A stretch of DNA of 64,000 nucleotides from Vagococcus teuberi (GTDB taxonomy: Bacteria > Bacillota > Bacilli > Lactobacillales > Vagococcaceae): positions 1,290,501 to 1,354,500 of the forward strand of contig NZ_CP017267.1 of NCBI RefSeq assembly GCF_001870205.1, read 5' to 3'. A program made the position numbers and the translations under genes. Shown piece by piece: positions 53,205 to 62,759 of the stretch (the stretch's first letter is position 1; each line of letters begins with the position of its first letter). The notes beneath the pieces were generated by a model. That model was not told the DNA's origin. It saw only the letters and a list, made by a program, of their open reading frames with translations, and did not search any database.

Positions 53205-53505
53205 AACGTCCTCCTTGACAAATTTATTTATACTCAAATAATACACAAAAGAAAAAACGTTTTCATTGTGTGGTCTTACATATCTGTGGCTATATTTGTG
53301 CAATCTGACTATTTATAGGGCATTTATTTCACAAACTTTTATAGGTATTTTTATGAAAAAAATACTATAAATAACCACACAAAAATAAATCGTTTGTTTT
53401 TTTGAACTTATATTTCTTAATATTTTGTATGAAATCACCTCATATTGTCATTTTCTTATTACTTTTACGCAACTAAATTATAACATAATGTACCTTTTTT
53501 AAAAA
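53205..53505 (-). promoter_or_regulatory. structured leader of the allantoin permease-allB operon
   Basis: A likely -10 TATAAT (53482-53477), with only a weak -35 at 53505-53500, gives a leader of over 250 bases. It contains a near-perfect hairpin at about 53340-53369 (TATAG-N-TATTTTT type). TTGTGTGGT (about 53380-53372) can pair with ACCACACAA (about 53275-53267). The latter can also pair with TTTTGTGT downstream (about 53250-53243). No known riboswitch class was recognised and no leader ORF with a good ribosome binding site was seen. Confidence 0.45.
53252..53265 (-). promoter_or_regulatory. cre-like CcpA site before the allantoin permease
   Basis: TGAAAACGTTTTTT matches the cre consensus TGWAARCGYTWNCW at all but one position. 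It lies 48 bases before the permease ATG, downstream of the predicted promoter, where bound CcpA could block elongation. Confidence 0.55.
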
Positions 53506-53520
53506 CATATACATAAAATA

Positions 53521-53571
53521 AAAAGTGCCTAATTATGATAGTTCTTTTAGAACTTATAATTAAACACTTTT
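53521..53571 (-). terminator. terminator of the asparaginase gene
   Basis: A long imperfect stem, with outer arms AAAAGTG (53565-53571 and 53521-53527) and inner arms GTTCT/AGAAC, ends in TTTTTATTTTAT leftward, just after the stop codon. Confidence 0.8.
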
Positions 53572-53577
53572 AAAATG

Positions 53578-54549
53578 TTAAATTTCAGTCATATAATGTT
53601 TTAAACTTTCTTTGTTCAGTTTTGCATTTAAACCAACAAGTAATCTTAGACGAGCTTTAGGTCCAGTAATCCCTCTAACAAACATCACGCCCATACGTTT
53701 AAGTTCAACACCACCACCAACATAACTATAAATATCTTCTGCAATTCCGTTAGAACAGCGGGATACAAGAGCAACCGGAACACCCTTTTCTAGTAATTTT
53801 TCTAAACTAGGTAAAACTTCTGGAGGTAAATTTCCAGCACCAAGTGCCTCAATGATGACCCCATCAATCTCTGTCTCTGATAATAAATGGAACAAAGTCC
53901 CATCCATCCCAGCATAGGCTTTGACAATCGGTATGGTTCCCTCAACTGTTCTAATTGAATATGCTTCTTCTTCTTTAACATCTTTTAAGAATATTGGTTT
54001 GTTCTTAGATAATATTCCAATCGGTCCAAAAGTCGGTGCTCGAAAAGTATCAACACTTGTTGTATGAGTCTTTGTAACAAATCTTGCCTCGTGAATTTCA
54101 TCATTCATTACAACCAACACGCCTTTATCACGAGCAGATTCATGTGAAGCTGTAATTATTGCTTGACGAAAATTGTACAATCCATCTGATCCAATTTCAT
54201 TACTACTTCTCATCGCACCTGTTAAAACCATTGCTAAATGATTTTTTAAAGTTAATTCAAGAAAATAAGCTGTTTCTTCTAGTGTATCAGTCCCATGAGT
54301 TATCACTACTCCAACAAAATCTTGTGACTCAGCTTGCTCTATGCGTTCTTTTAAAATCAACATCTCTTTAGGTGTGATATGTGGTGAAGGGAGATTAAAT
54401 ATTTCTTCTGTTACCAATTCAATGTTCTTTGGTAAAGGTAAAAATTTATCTCCTAATGGATGCTTATCAGATAAACCAACCCCACCACTATCCCCTTGGG
54501 TCATAGATATCGTACCACCTGTGTGTAAAACAAGAACTCTTTTCATCAT
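53578..54549 (-). CDS. L-asparaginase, cytoplasmic type
   Basis: The 323-residue protein has VLHTGGTISMT near the N-terminus (first catalytic Thr), THGTDTLEETAYFLE (second Thr-Asp, about residues 93-107) and VMNDEIHEARFVTKTHTT. There is no signal peptide. It hydrolyses asparagine to aspartate and ammonia. GAGGTG precedes two adjacent ATG codons. It lies between an MFS gene and the allantoin permease operon in the same direction but has its own terminator, so a shared nitrogen-supply role is only suggested by position. Confidence 0.9.
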   Translation of the reverse strand: MMKRVLVLHTGGTISMTQGDSGGVGLSDKHPLGDKFLPLPKNIELVTEEIFNLPSPHITPKEMLILKERIEQAESQDFVGVVITHGTDTLEETAYFLELTLKNHLAMVLTGAMRSSNEIGSDGLYNFRQAIITASHESARDKGVLVVMNDEIHEARFVTKTHTTSVDTFRAPTFGPIGILSKNKPIFLKDVKEEEAYSIRTVEGTIPIVKAYAGMDGTLFHLLSETEIDGVIIEALGAGNLPPEVLPSLEKLLEKGVPVALVSRCSNGIAEDIYSYVGGGVELKRMGVMFVRGITGPKARLRLLVGLNAKLNKESLKHYMTEI

Positions 54550-54625
54550 GTCACCTCATCTATTTTCTAGACTCATTATAAAGCAGTTTTTACAGTTAAA
54601 AGCTTAGACGAATAAATTCTCATTA

Positions 54626-55789
54626 TTAACTCATGAATTTCTCAATCTTGTTATGTTTAAAACGAATCAATACAAAAACTAAAGTATAGATTATGGTAAA
54701 GCAAAGAAATGGAAATTTTAAATCTATCGAATGAAACAATGAATTCAATAGACTCATGATAACTGGAGCTGATAAAACACCTAAATTACAGCCAATAAAA
54801 ATAACAGAAGTTGATTGATTAATATCCATGTCCTTTGCTATTTGTTCAATATGATTAAAAATGTATGGTAAAACCCAAGCGACAGGGACACTAGATATAA
54901 ACAAACCAATCAATAACAATGTAAACGATATATCTGATAAATAAACCAATAAGTTAAACAATATATTAATTCCTAATGCCAAATAAATTATATTAAATGA
55001 AAAGCGACGAATAACTTTTTCAAAAAGAAATCCAGCAATAATTCCTAAAATCGGCATGATAGAAAGGTATAAACTTGTATTAACTTGCTCTCCTTTAATT
55101 TCTATAGCTAATGATGGAAATCTTACTGCTACTGCAATTGAATTCATCACTAAACTTGACGCAAATAATGCTGTAAGAAGAAGCGGAACTGTCAGCTTGA
55201 ATGCATCCTTTTCTTTTTTTGTCTGTGACGCAATGTCCGGAACAAATCGGTAAAATAAAACAGCGATAGGTAAACTTAAAAAATAAATTAAATATGCATT
55301 TGTCCAATTACTTGTGATAAGAATTCCTGCAATAAAGGTTAGAATCATTTGACCTAGCCCTTCAACAGCATTTCTAATGCCTAAAAGCTCTGATCGTTTT
55401 CTACCATTATATAAACCATTTATAAAACTGACAGATAATGCATTGTACATCCCAAAACCAGCACCTAATAATAATCTACCTAAAAATATTAATGCATAAC
55501 TATTTGGTGTGAATTTTGGTAATACACCACCTGTACAAACTAATAATAAGCCAACAACGACTGTTTTTTTCATGCCAATTTTTTTTGAGATACTGGAAGA
55601 CAGTAAAATAAATATAATAACTGTGATACTTGGTATTGTACTGAGTAGCTCTGCTTTTACTTGACTTAATTCTAACGATTTTTTGATAAAAGGGAGAGTC
55701 CCATTTATTGATACACCACTTGTTAAAATAAACGAAATAGATAGAATCGAAATACTCGTTAATGGATTCATTTCAATCTTTTTTCTCAC
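54626..55789 (-). CDS. MFS transporter of unknown substrate
   Basis: The GTG at 55789 lies eight bases after AAGGAG and gives 387 residues. A GTG three codons earlier overlaps the ribosome binding site. Twelve helices, with SISKKIGMKKTVVVGLLLVC after helix 2 and FLGRLLLGAGFGMYNALSVS in helix 4, fit the MFS, possibly the cyanate/nitrate-type CynX group. It is upstream of the asparaginase gene, 76 bases apart. Transport of an amino acid or other nitrogen compound is possible but unproven. Confidence 0.78.
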   Translation of the reverse strand: MRKKIEMNPLTSISILSISFILTSGVSINGTLPFIKKSLELSQVKAELLSTIPSITVIIFILLSSSISKKIGMKKTVVVGLLLVCTGGVLPKFTPNSYALIFLGRLLLGAGFGMYNALSVSFINGLYNGRKRSELLGIRNAVEGLGQMILTFIAGILITSNWTNAYLIYFLSLPIAVLFYRFVPDIASQTKKEKDAFKLTVPLLLTALFASSLVMNSIAVAVRFPSLAIEIKGEQVNTSLYLSIMPILGIIAGFLFEKVIRRFSFNIIYLALGINILFNLLVYLSDISFTLLLIGLFISSVPVAWVLPYIFNHIEQIAKDMDINQSTSVIFIGCNLGVLSAPVIMSLLNSLFHSIDLKFPFLCFTIIYTLVFVLIRFKHNKIEKFMS

Positions 55790-55986
55790 ATACTTCACTC
55801 CTTAATAATCAACACCTTATCATACCATTTTTCTTTGTTTTCAGATAGACTTTATCTAGTGACTAATAACTCTTTAAAAGTTTGATAAAATTATGATATT
55901 TTGTTAAATCATCTTTTTTTAATGTTATTTTTTGTTATACTAATTAGTATGTATCAAAATGTAATTGCAATAGAGGGGACAACTCC

Positions 55987-57201
55987 ATGAGGAAAAAACT
56001 ACAATTTATTGATTTTAAAATTTTAATTCCATATATGATTCTTAACATTATTGGCATTATGATGATTTTTAGTGCTAGTTCTTATAAATTAAACCAACAA
56101 GGAAAAAGTATTTTTTCCATTGCAACAAAGCAAGGTATCTTTTTTATTATTTCACTTATCCTTATAGCCATTATTTATAAAACCAAATTACGAGTCTATC
56201 AAACCGATGTCTTTCAAAAAATTATGTTAGCTATCACCTACATTTTATTGGTTGCTACAAGTATTTTAGGCCTGGGACAAACCATTAGTGGAGCACAGCG
56301 ATGGATTTCAATTGGAAGTTTTAGTTTTCAACCGTCTGAATTTGTCATGATTTCCACCATTTTATATTGTTCATTTATTTTTTCAAAACGACAAAAGTCA
56401 ATTAATCAAAATTTTTTTAAGTCAGTCTTGGTGCCAACAGCCATTATCGGTGGCATGATTCTGCTAGTCTTTATCCAACCAAACGTTGGTGGAGCTGCAA
56501 TTATCTTCTTCCTGTTTTCCATATTAATATTAGCAAGTGGAATTCCTTGGGGATATACTTTCTTAAGTTTTGGTGGCTTAGTTGTTTTCATTGGACTTGT
56601 TTGGCAAATCGTCATGTTTAATGGCGGGATGTTAATTCCTGAGCGTTTTTCTCACGTCTACAAACGATTTTCTGTTATGAGTAATCCTTTTGAAGATAAG
56701 TTAAATAACGGATTTCAGTTAGTCAATTCATACTTTGCTATCTACAATGGCGGTTGGTTTGGTAAAGGCTTAGGAAAAAGTATTCAGAAAAAAGGATTTT
56801 TACCAGTAGCTGAAACTGACTTTATCTTTTCTATTACTATGGAAGAACTTGGGTTAATTGCTAGTATCATTATCCTGATGATTTTATTTTATTTAATTCT
56901 CAGAATTTTATCTATTGGAATTAAATCAACCAATGCGTTTAACTCTCTAGCGTGTATTGGGATTAGTACGGCTATCTTGCTTCAACTATTTGTCAATTTA
57001 GGCGGTATTTTGAGTATCATGCCAATGACTGGTGTACCGTTTCCATTTATGAGTTACGGTGGTTCAAACTTAATGACCCTATCCATACTTGTCGGTATTG
57101 CATTAAATATCAGTGCTGAAGAAAAAAGAAAAGCTTTATACCAAGAACATCATAATAATTATCAATTACTCGATCAACAAAGACTGACTAACGAGATGTA
57201 G
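55987..57201 (+). CDS. ftsW: cell division peptidoglycan polymerase FtsW
   Basis: The 404-residue SEDS protein has ten membrane helices. GAQRWISIGSFSFQPSEF (about residues 99-116), the conserved Asp-region FSVMSNPFEDKLNNGFQLVN (about 235-254), GGWFGKGLGKSIQKKGFLPV, AETDFIFSITMEELG and PFPFMSYGGSNLM are present. These favour FtsW over RodA. SEDS proteins polymerise glycan strands from lipid II with a class B penicillin-binding protein. AGAGGGG precedes the ATG. Confidence 0.92.
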   Translation: MRKKLQFIDFKILIPYMILNIIGIMMIFSASSYKLNQQGKSIFSIATKQGIFFIISLILIAIIYKTKLRVYQTDVFQKIMLAITYILLVATSILGLGQTISGAQRWISIGSFSFQPSEFVMISTILYCSFIFSKRQKSINQNFFKSVLVPTAIIGGMILLVFIQPNVGGAAIIFFLFSILILASGIPWGYTFLSFGGLVVFIGLVWQIVMFNGGMLIPERFSHVYKRFSVMSNPFEDKLNNGFQLVNSYFAIYNGGWFGKGLGKSIQKKGFLPVAETDFIFSITMEELGLIASIIILMILFYLILRILSIGIKSTNAFNSLACIGISTAILLQLFVNLGGILSIMPMTGVPFPFMSYGGSNLMTLSILVGIALNISAEEKRKALYQEHHNNYQLLDQQRLTNEM

Positions 57202-57215
57202 TTCTCACTAGTCAG
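57184..57215 (+). terminator. terminator of ftsW
   Basis: CTGACTA pairs with TAGTCAG (57184-57190 with 57209-57215), with an inner GAGA/TCTC pair, followed by six T. The ftsW stop is in the loop region. Confidence 0.85.
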
Positions 57216-57223
57216 TTTTTTAT

Positions 57224-58657
57224 TTATCTATAATAAGCTGGTAGGATAAATTGCTCTTCTAATTCAAATCTTTCTGCTATATCTAATAACAGACCCTCAT
57301 TTCCTTTAGCTGACATTAACTGAACACCAATTGGTAACCCATTATCTGCTATATATATAGGTAAATTAATCGCTGGTTGACCAGTCAGATTAGCAAGTTG
57401 AGTATATGGTGTTATTTGCAAGCTTTTATCAAACATATCATATACTAAGTTAGCTAATTCATGCTTATCTAATTCGTTTGCTGCGTACATACTTTTACGA
57501 ATAGTACCACTTTGTAAATCATCAGTTATTTTGGGTGCTGTAGTTGTAGCACTAGGCGATAAAAACACGTCATATTCAGTAAACAATTCTTCCATTATTT
57601 TAGTCGAATCATCCCATGGATAAAAACTTTGCACATAATCTGAAGCGGATAATTTCTGACCATATTGATACAATGTCCAAGTCATTAATTCCATATCATT
57701 CATCGTTAGATTACGTTTTAAATTATTTTCAATTGATGACATCATTGCAGCAGTTTCACCACCATTCATCGTGTAATAACTTCTAATCAACTGCTCACCA
57801 TTGATTGGGTAGTTTATTTCTGTAACAGTATGGCCTTCTTTTTCAAAAAAACGAATAGCTTTTTTTACTGCTTTTTTAGCCTCATCTGATACTTGATTTC
57901 CTACTGGTGAATCAAAACAAACAGCAATTTTTAAATGTTTTGTATCATGAACGTTTTCTTGTGGGAATAAAAAAGGAGACACTTGCTGTCTAGGTTTCAA
58001 GATAGACAACAGACTTCTTGCATCTCTTACAGATACACCTAGTACAAAATTAACAGAAGCCCCTTGCCATGCACGCCATTCGTTTGGGCCGGTTGTAATA
58101 ACCCCACGACTTGGTTTTAATCCTAATAAACCGGAAAAACTTGCAGGAATTCGAATAGACCCTCCACCATCACTTGCTCCAGCAATTGGAACAATACCAG
58201 ATGCGACAGCTGATGCTGCTCCCCCACTGCTTCCCCCTGCATGATAATCCTTATTCCATGCGTTTTTTGTTACGCCATGACATTCTGGATCTGTTACATT
58301 TTTAAATCCAAACTCAGGGGCATTTGTAACACCAAATGGAATAAATCCAGCAGATTCTATTTGACTGACATAGTTATCCGTTAAATGCGATCGATTATTC
58401 AAAAATAATTTTGAACCTGATGTGTTTAACCAGTCTTTTTTTTGCTGCCCGATATTTTTTAAAGGAAATGGAACGCCATAGAACGCTCCATTATAATCTG
58501 TTCTTGTAAGATTATCCTTTATTCTATCTAAATCAAGATCTACAAAACAATTCAACTCGTTGTTTTCTAACGCCTTTTTATACGTTTCATTCAGTAATTC
58601 ATCTACTGAAACTCGCTTTTCTTTCACTTCATTTGCCCAATAAGTAGCATCCTTCAT
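57224..58657 (-). CDS. amidase signature family hydrolase
   Basis: The ATG at 58657 (MKDATYWANEVKEKRVSVDE) follows GAGGTG and gives 477 residues. The catalytic Ser-cisSer-Lys triad is visible: Lys in GVPFPLKNIG (about residue 70), cis-Ser in GGSSGGAASAVASG (about 148) and the nucleophile in DGGGSIRIPASFSG (about 172). GatA of the tRNA amidotransferase has the same signature, but no gatC or gatB adjoins it, so this is a stand-alone amidase. Its substrate is unknown. It is separated from the allantoin locus by ftsW. Confidence 0.88.
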   Translation of the reverse strand: MKDATYWANEVKEKRVSVDELLNETYKKALENNELNCFVDLDLDRIKDNLTRTDYNGAFYGVPFPLKNIGQQKKDWLNTSGSKLFLNNRSHLTDNYVSQIESAGFIPFGVTNAPEFGFKNVTDPECHGVTKNAWNKDYHAGGSSGGAASAVASGIVPIAGASDGGGSIRIPASFSGLLGLKPSRGVITTGPNEWRAWQGASVNFVLGVSVRDARSLLSILKPRQQVSPFLFPQENVHDTKHLKIAVCFDSPVGNQVSDEAKKAVKKAIRFFEKEGHTVTEINYPINGEQLIRSYYTMNGGETAAMMSSIENNLKRNLTMNDMELMTWTLYQYGQKLSASDYVQSFYPWDDSTKIMEELFTEYDVFLSPSATTTAPKITDDLQSGTIRKSMYAANELDKHELANLVYDMFDKSLQITPYTQLANLTGQPAINLPIYIADNGLPIGVQLMSAKGNEGLLLDIAERFELEEQFILPAYYR

Positions 58658-58792
58658 TCTTTTCACCTCATTCATTTATATAAGTACAGTTTATCGATTT
58701 AAATTATTTCTTACTACAAATAAACGTTATTAAGTTATGAATAGTTTCAAACACCCTATTTTCATTCCGTATAAAAATAATTTTGTTTAAAT

Positions 58793-58877
58793 AAAAAAAG
58801 AAGGCTCTTAGTGTTGTATACCCTAAAAGTTAGACTTTTTAATCTATCTTTTTGGGTGCACTACACGACCTTCTTTT
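58793..58877 (-). terminator. ffh operon terminator with an insertion in its loop
   Basis: Leftward, AAAAGAAGG (58877-58869) pairs with CCTTCTTTT (about 58804-58796), followed by U. The 54-bp miniature element occupies the loop and lengthens the hairpin because its own ends pair. Confidence 0.7.
58812..58865. mobile_element. 54-bp miniature element with IS3/IS150-like ends
   Basis: TGTTGTATACCCTAAAAGTT at the left and TGTAGTGCACCCAAAAAGAT (inverted) at the right match at about 18 of 24 positions and look like the two ends of an IS3-family element joined without a transposase. No clear target duplication is visible. Confidence 0.55.
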
Positions 58878-60309
58878 ATTTTTTCTTTTTCTTTTTGTTC
58901 TTGTTTTTCATTTTTTTCTTGTTCTTTTTCATCATTTTGTTCATGGCCATTTTACCAAGTTTGCCTTTGACTCCGCCACCCATCATATTCTCAAGTCCAG
59001 CTGGCATATTACCTTTAGTCATTTGTTGCATCATTTTACGTGATTCATTAAATTGTTTAATCATTCTATTTACTTCAACAACTGAGTTACCAGAACCTGC
59101 CGCTATACGTCTTCTACGACTTGGGTTTAATAAATCTGGATTTTCTCTTTCTTCAGGAGTCATTGAGAACACAATGGCTTTTTTACGAGCCACATCTTTT
59201 GGATCAACTTGTAATTGATCAAGACCTGGTACATTGTTCATTCCAGGAATCATTTTAATCAAATCTTCTAATGGTCCCATGCCCATCACTTGGTCTAATT
59301 GCTCGATAAAATCATTAAAATCAAAGTTATTTTCACGCATTTTTTGCGCTAGTTCTTCTGCTTTTTCTTCATCATATTCTTTTTGAGCTTTTTCAATTAG
59401 AGTAAGCATATCCCCCATACCAAGAATACGACTAGACATTCTATCTGGATGGAATACTTCGATATCTGTTAATTTTTCACCAGTACCTATAAATTTAATT
59501 GGTTTTCCTGTAATAGCTCGAATTGAGAGTGCCGCACCACCACGAGTATCCCCATCAAGTTTTGTTAACACAACCCCTGTAACATCTAGCTGCTCGTCAA
59601 AACTTTGAGCAACTGTTACGGCATCTTGACCAGTCATCGCATCAACTGTTAGCAAGATGTCGTTTGGTTGAGCAAAATCTTTTATACGTTTCAACTCATC
59701 CATTAAAGTTTCATCAATATGCAAACGACCTGCCGTATCAATAAATACATAGTCGTTTTTATTCTCTTTTGCTTGTTCTAAACCTTGGCGAACAATCTCC
59801 ACTGGGTCAACGTCAGTTCCCATTTCAAAAACAGGAATATCAAGTTGTTGACCAATTACTTTTAATTGATCAACGGCGGCTGGACGATACACGTCAGCTG
59901 CAATTAGTAAAGGTCTGGCTTTTTCATTTTGTTTCAGAAAGTTTGAAATTTTACCTGTAAAAGTTGTTTTACCAGCACCTTGTAACCCAACCATCATAAC
60001 AATTGTTGGAATTTTTGGTGATTTATTTAAACCAACTGCTTCAGAACCTAACACTTTCGTTAATTCTTCATCAACTACTTTTACGATTTGTTGCGTTGGA
60101 TTAAGAGACTCTAGAATTTCAACTCCGACAGCTCGTTCACCAACACTTTTAACAAATCCACGAACGACTTGTAAGTTAACGTCGGCTTCAAGTAGCGCAA
60201 GACGTATCTCGCGCATCATATCTTTAACGTCTTCTTCTTTTACCGTTCCTTTTTTCTTTAATTTGCTCATCGCTACTTGTAAGCGATCTGTTAAACTCTC
60301 AAAAGCCAT
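58876..60309 (-). CDS. ffh: signal recognition particle protein Ffh
   Basis: The 477-residue GTPase has the N domain, then the G domain with VGLQGAGKTTFTGKI (about residues 105-119), DTAGRLHIDETLM, TKLDGDTRGGAALS and the ALSI-type closing loop. The methionine-rich M domain binds SRP RNA and signal peptides (MGPLEDLIKMIPGM and later). The tail is unusually basic, ending in long runs of Lys and Asn with Met. Ffh targets nascent membrane proteins to FtsY and the translocon. It is co-transcribed with ylxM upstream. Confidence 0.97.
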   Translation of the reverse strand: MAFESLTDRLQVAMSKLKKKGTVKEEDVKDMMREIRLALLEADVNLQVVRGFVKSVGERAVGVEILESLNPTQQIVKVVDEELTKVLGSEAVGLNKSPKIPTIVMMVGLQGAGKTTFTGKISNFLKQNEKARPLLIAADVYRPAAVDQLKVIGQQLDIPVFEMGTDVDPVEIVRQGLEQAKENKNDYVFIDTAGRLHIDETLMDELKRIKDFAQPNDILLTVDAMTGQDAVTVAQSFDEQLDVTGVVLTKLDGDTRGGAALSIRAITGKPIKFIGTGEKLTDIEVFHPDRMSSRILGMGDMLTLIEKAQKEYDEEKAEELAQKMRENNFDFNDFIEQLDQVMGMGPLEDLIKMIPGMNNVPGLDQLQVDPKDVARKKAIVFSMTPEERENPDLLNPSRRRRIAAGSGNSVVEVNRMIKQFNESRKMMQQMTKGNMPAGLENMMGGGVKGKLGKMAMNKMMKKNKKKMKNKNKKKKKK

Positions 60310-60320
60310 ATTTAAAACTC

Positions 60321-60662
60321 CTACTCTTCTTCTATTTCTTGAATATTATCTAATAATGCTTTAATTTTCTCTGTTTCGGGATAAGACTCTTTAAGTAATG
60401 ATTTAATTTCATCAATCATCTCTTGTCTAACCACATAATTTGAATATAAATGTAATTTTTTCTCATATGTTTCTAGCAATTTTTCAGTACGTTTTATATT
60501 GTCATAGACAGCTTGCCTACTTACATCATATTCTTCCGCAATTTCCCCTAGAGAAAAATCATCAGCATAATATAATTCAATATAATTCATTTGTTTTTCA
60601 GTTAAAAGAGTTGAATAAAACTCAAATAAAGCATTCATTCGATTTGTTTTTTCGATTTCCAT
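60321..60662 (-). CDS. ylxM: YlxM/p13 family SRP-associated DNA-binding-like protein
   Basis: The 113-residue protein has a helix-turn-helix resembling sigma-70 region 4: [20 protein letters not shown] and [20 protein letters not shown] (about residues 36-55). It lies 11 bases upstream of ffh, the usual YlxM position. In streptococci YlxM interacts with the signal recognition particle; DNA binding is suggested by the fold only. Confidence 0.92.
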   Translation of the reverse strand: MEIEKTNRMNALFEFYSTLLTEKQMNYIELYYADDFSLGEIAEEYDVSRQAVYDNIKRTEKLLETYEKKLHLYSNYVVRQEMIDEIKSLLKESYPETEKIKALLDNIQEIEEE

Positions 60663-60756
60663 ATCGCCCCTCCTCCAACTGATTCATATCATACAATCAC
60701 TTTCACATTATACCATATTTAATTAAAGATATTTAGAGGAAAAAAACATAAAAAAA

Positions 60757-60795
60757 CCCCATCCGTAAATAACATTATTTATTTTACAGATAAGG
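60757..60795 (-). terminator. terminator of the rapZ-yvcK-whiA operon
   Basis: A stem of about 13 pairs with several G-U pairs (60795 side with 60757 side) is followed by seven or more U leftward. Confidence 0.8.
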
Positions 60796-60815
60796 CTATC
60801 CCATTGGTTACTTAT

Positions 60816-61748
60816 TTAAGTCGTTTCAACTAAAGTATTCGCAAATTCATTAATTTTTCGAATACGATGATTGATGCCAGATTTAGTGATTGGACCAGAA
60901 GGAATCATCTCTCCCAGTTCTTTCAAACTAATTTCAGGGTTTTCAAGTCTTACTTCAGCCACTTCACGTAATTTTTCTGGTAATTGCTCTAAACCAACTG
61001 TATCTTTAATAAGTTTTATGTTTTCGATTTGGCGTTTTGCCGCATCTGCTGTTTTGTTCATATTGGCATTTTCGCAATTCATCAAGCGATTCACTGAGTT
61101 GCGTAGATCACGAACAATACGGACATCTTCAAATTTAAGCATGGCATTAGTCGCACCAACTAAGACTAAGAAATCAGCAATTTCTTCTGCCCCTTTTAAA
61201 TAAGTAATAAACCCAGTACGTCTTTCAACGACACGGCCATTCAAGCCGTAAAACTTTAGCATTTCACACAAATCAAGACATTGTTCTTCATACATCGAAT
61301 AAATTTCTAAGTGATAGCGACTTGTCTCAGGATTATTAACAGAACCACCAGCTAAAAATGCACCACGAAGATAAGATCGCATTTTTTGTTCATTGCCCAT
61401 AATATTATCTGAAACATGTGTGTTAAACATCACACCATCCATGATTTCTAAATCATTTAATATTTCTTTTGTCCCTTGTTTCAATCGAACAATATACACA
61501 TTATTCTTTTTCAGTTTCATTTTACGACGTACTAATAATTCACTATTTACTTCATAGTGATCTTTTAATAATGTATAAATCCGTCTAGCTATTGCCGCAT
61601 TTTCAGTCTGTACATTTAACACAAATTGTCGGTTGGCTAATGTCACCGAACCATTCATTCGAATTAAAGCTGCCAATTCCGCTTTTGCATGTTCTTTATG
61701 AACTTCTAGTGTTGTCAGTTCTTTTTTAACATCCGATGCAAAAGACAT
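60816..61748 (-). CDS. whiA: DNA-binding protein WhiA
   Basis: The ATG at 61748 ([20 protein letters not shown]) follows GGGGTGG and gives 310 residues. The N-terminal LAGLIDADG-like fold (with [20 protein letters not shown], about residues 125-144) has lost endonuclease residues, and a C-terminal helix-turn-helix ([20 protein letters not shown]) follows. WhiA influences cell division and chromosome segregation in Firmicutes. It follows yvcK after 18 bases, the standard order. Confidence 0.95.
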   Translation of the reverse strand: MSFASDVKKELTTLEVHKEHAKAELAALIRMNGSVTLANRQFVLNVQTENAAIARRIYTLLKDHYEVNSELLVRRKMKLKKNNVYIVRLKQGTKEILNDLEIMDGVMFNTHVSDNIMGNEQKMRSYLRGAFLAGGSVNNPETSRYHLEIYSMYEEQCLDLCEMLKFYGLNGRVVERRTGFITYLKGAEEIADFLVLVGATNAMLKFEDVRIVRDLRNSVNRLMNCENANMNKTADAAKRQIENIKLIKDTVGLEQLPEKLREVAEVRLENPEISLKELGEMIPSGPITKSGINHRIRKINEFANTLVETT

Positions 61749-61766
61749 GTTGACCACCCCATTCTT

Positions 61767-62759
61767 CTAATATTTAGCTCCAAAAACCAAACGAAACAGC
61801 TCATCTACAACTTTTGCTCGGTCATGGAAAACGCCGCCGTCTTTTAATTCTAAAAAATCAGCAGAAATCACGCGACATCCTTCATCACGCAATCCTTTAA
61901 AATCATGTTTTACCTGTAATAAATACTCGTCATATACATCAGGATCAATATAATCTTCAGGTATTGGTTCTGTATTAACTAACACAGTATCAATAAATTG
62001 TTTTCCTAAATGATTATGTAATACTTTTACATGTTCCGCATCAGAAAAATGCTCTGTTTCTCCTTTTTGCGTCATAATGTTGCAAATATAAACGACTTCA
62101 GCTTCAGACTTACATACAGCTTCGCCAAGTTCTTTAATCATTAAGTTAGGTAAAATACTCGTAAATAAACTACCCGGTCCAAGAACAATCATATCTGCTT
62201 CACGAATACTTGAAATAACTTTTCTAGCAGGTTTTACTGGTTTACCATCTGCTGTATTGGTTACGTATACGTAATCTATTTTCTTTCTTTCTTTTGCAAT
62301 AACACTCTCACCTGTAGCATTACTGCCATCTGAAAATTTAGCATGAAGCGTCATTGACTGCTCACTTGCTGGATAAATATGCCCGTCAACATGCATAAAT
62401 TTACTTAATAACTGAATTGCTTCATAAGTACTATTTTTCATCTCAGACATCGCAGCGATAATTAGATTTCCTATCGTATGATTCGCTAAAAAATTATCTT
62501 CTTCTTTAAATCGATACTGAAAAATATCTTCATACATTTGTGGCATATCAGATAGAGCTACAAGAACATTTCTCAAATCGCCAGGAGGACTCATATTAAT
62601 GCTTTGACGTAGAAGCCCACTACTTCCACCATCATCTGCTACGGTCACAATTGCTGTAATATCAGCACTTTGATCTCTCAAACCATGTAATATGACTGGT
62701 AAGCCCGTTCCCCCACCAATCACAACAATTTTAGGTTTTCTTATGCGATACGTTTTCAT
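61767..62759 (-). CDS. yvcK: YvcK family UDP-sugar-binding protein (gluconeogenesis factor)
   Basis: The 330-residue CofD-like protein starts [20 protein letters not shown] and has [20 protein letters not shown] (about residues 38-57) and [16 protein letters not shown]. YvcK binds UDP-sugars and is needed for growth on gluconeogenic carbon and for normal cell shape in Bacillus. It overlaps rapZ by four bases and precedes whiA in the conserved operon. Confidence 0.95.
   Translation of the reverse strand: MKTYRIRKPKIVVIGGGTGLPVILHGLRDQSADITAIVTVADDGGSSGLLRQSINMSPPGDLRNVLVALSDMPQMYEDIFQYRFKEEDNFLANHTIGNLIIAAMSEMKNSTYEAIQLLSKFMHVDGHIYPASEQSMTLHAKFSDGSNATGESVIAKERKKIDYVYVTNTADGKPVKPARKVISSIREADMIVLGPGSLFTSILPNLMIKELGEAVCKSEAEVVYICNIMTQKGETEHFSDAEHVKVLHNHLGKQFIDTVLVNTEPIPEDYIDPDVYDEYLLQVKHDFKGLRDEGCRVISADFLELKDGGVFHDRAKVVDELFRLVFGAKY

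Noticed and set aside
53205-53505. Possible purine or guanidine riboswitch before the allantoin permease
   Set aside because: None of the conserved core sequences of the purine or ykkC classes could be found; only generic hairpins are visible.
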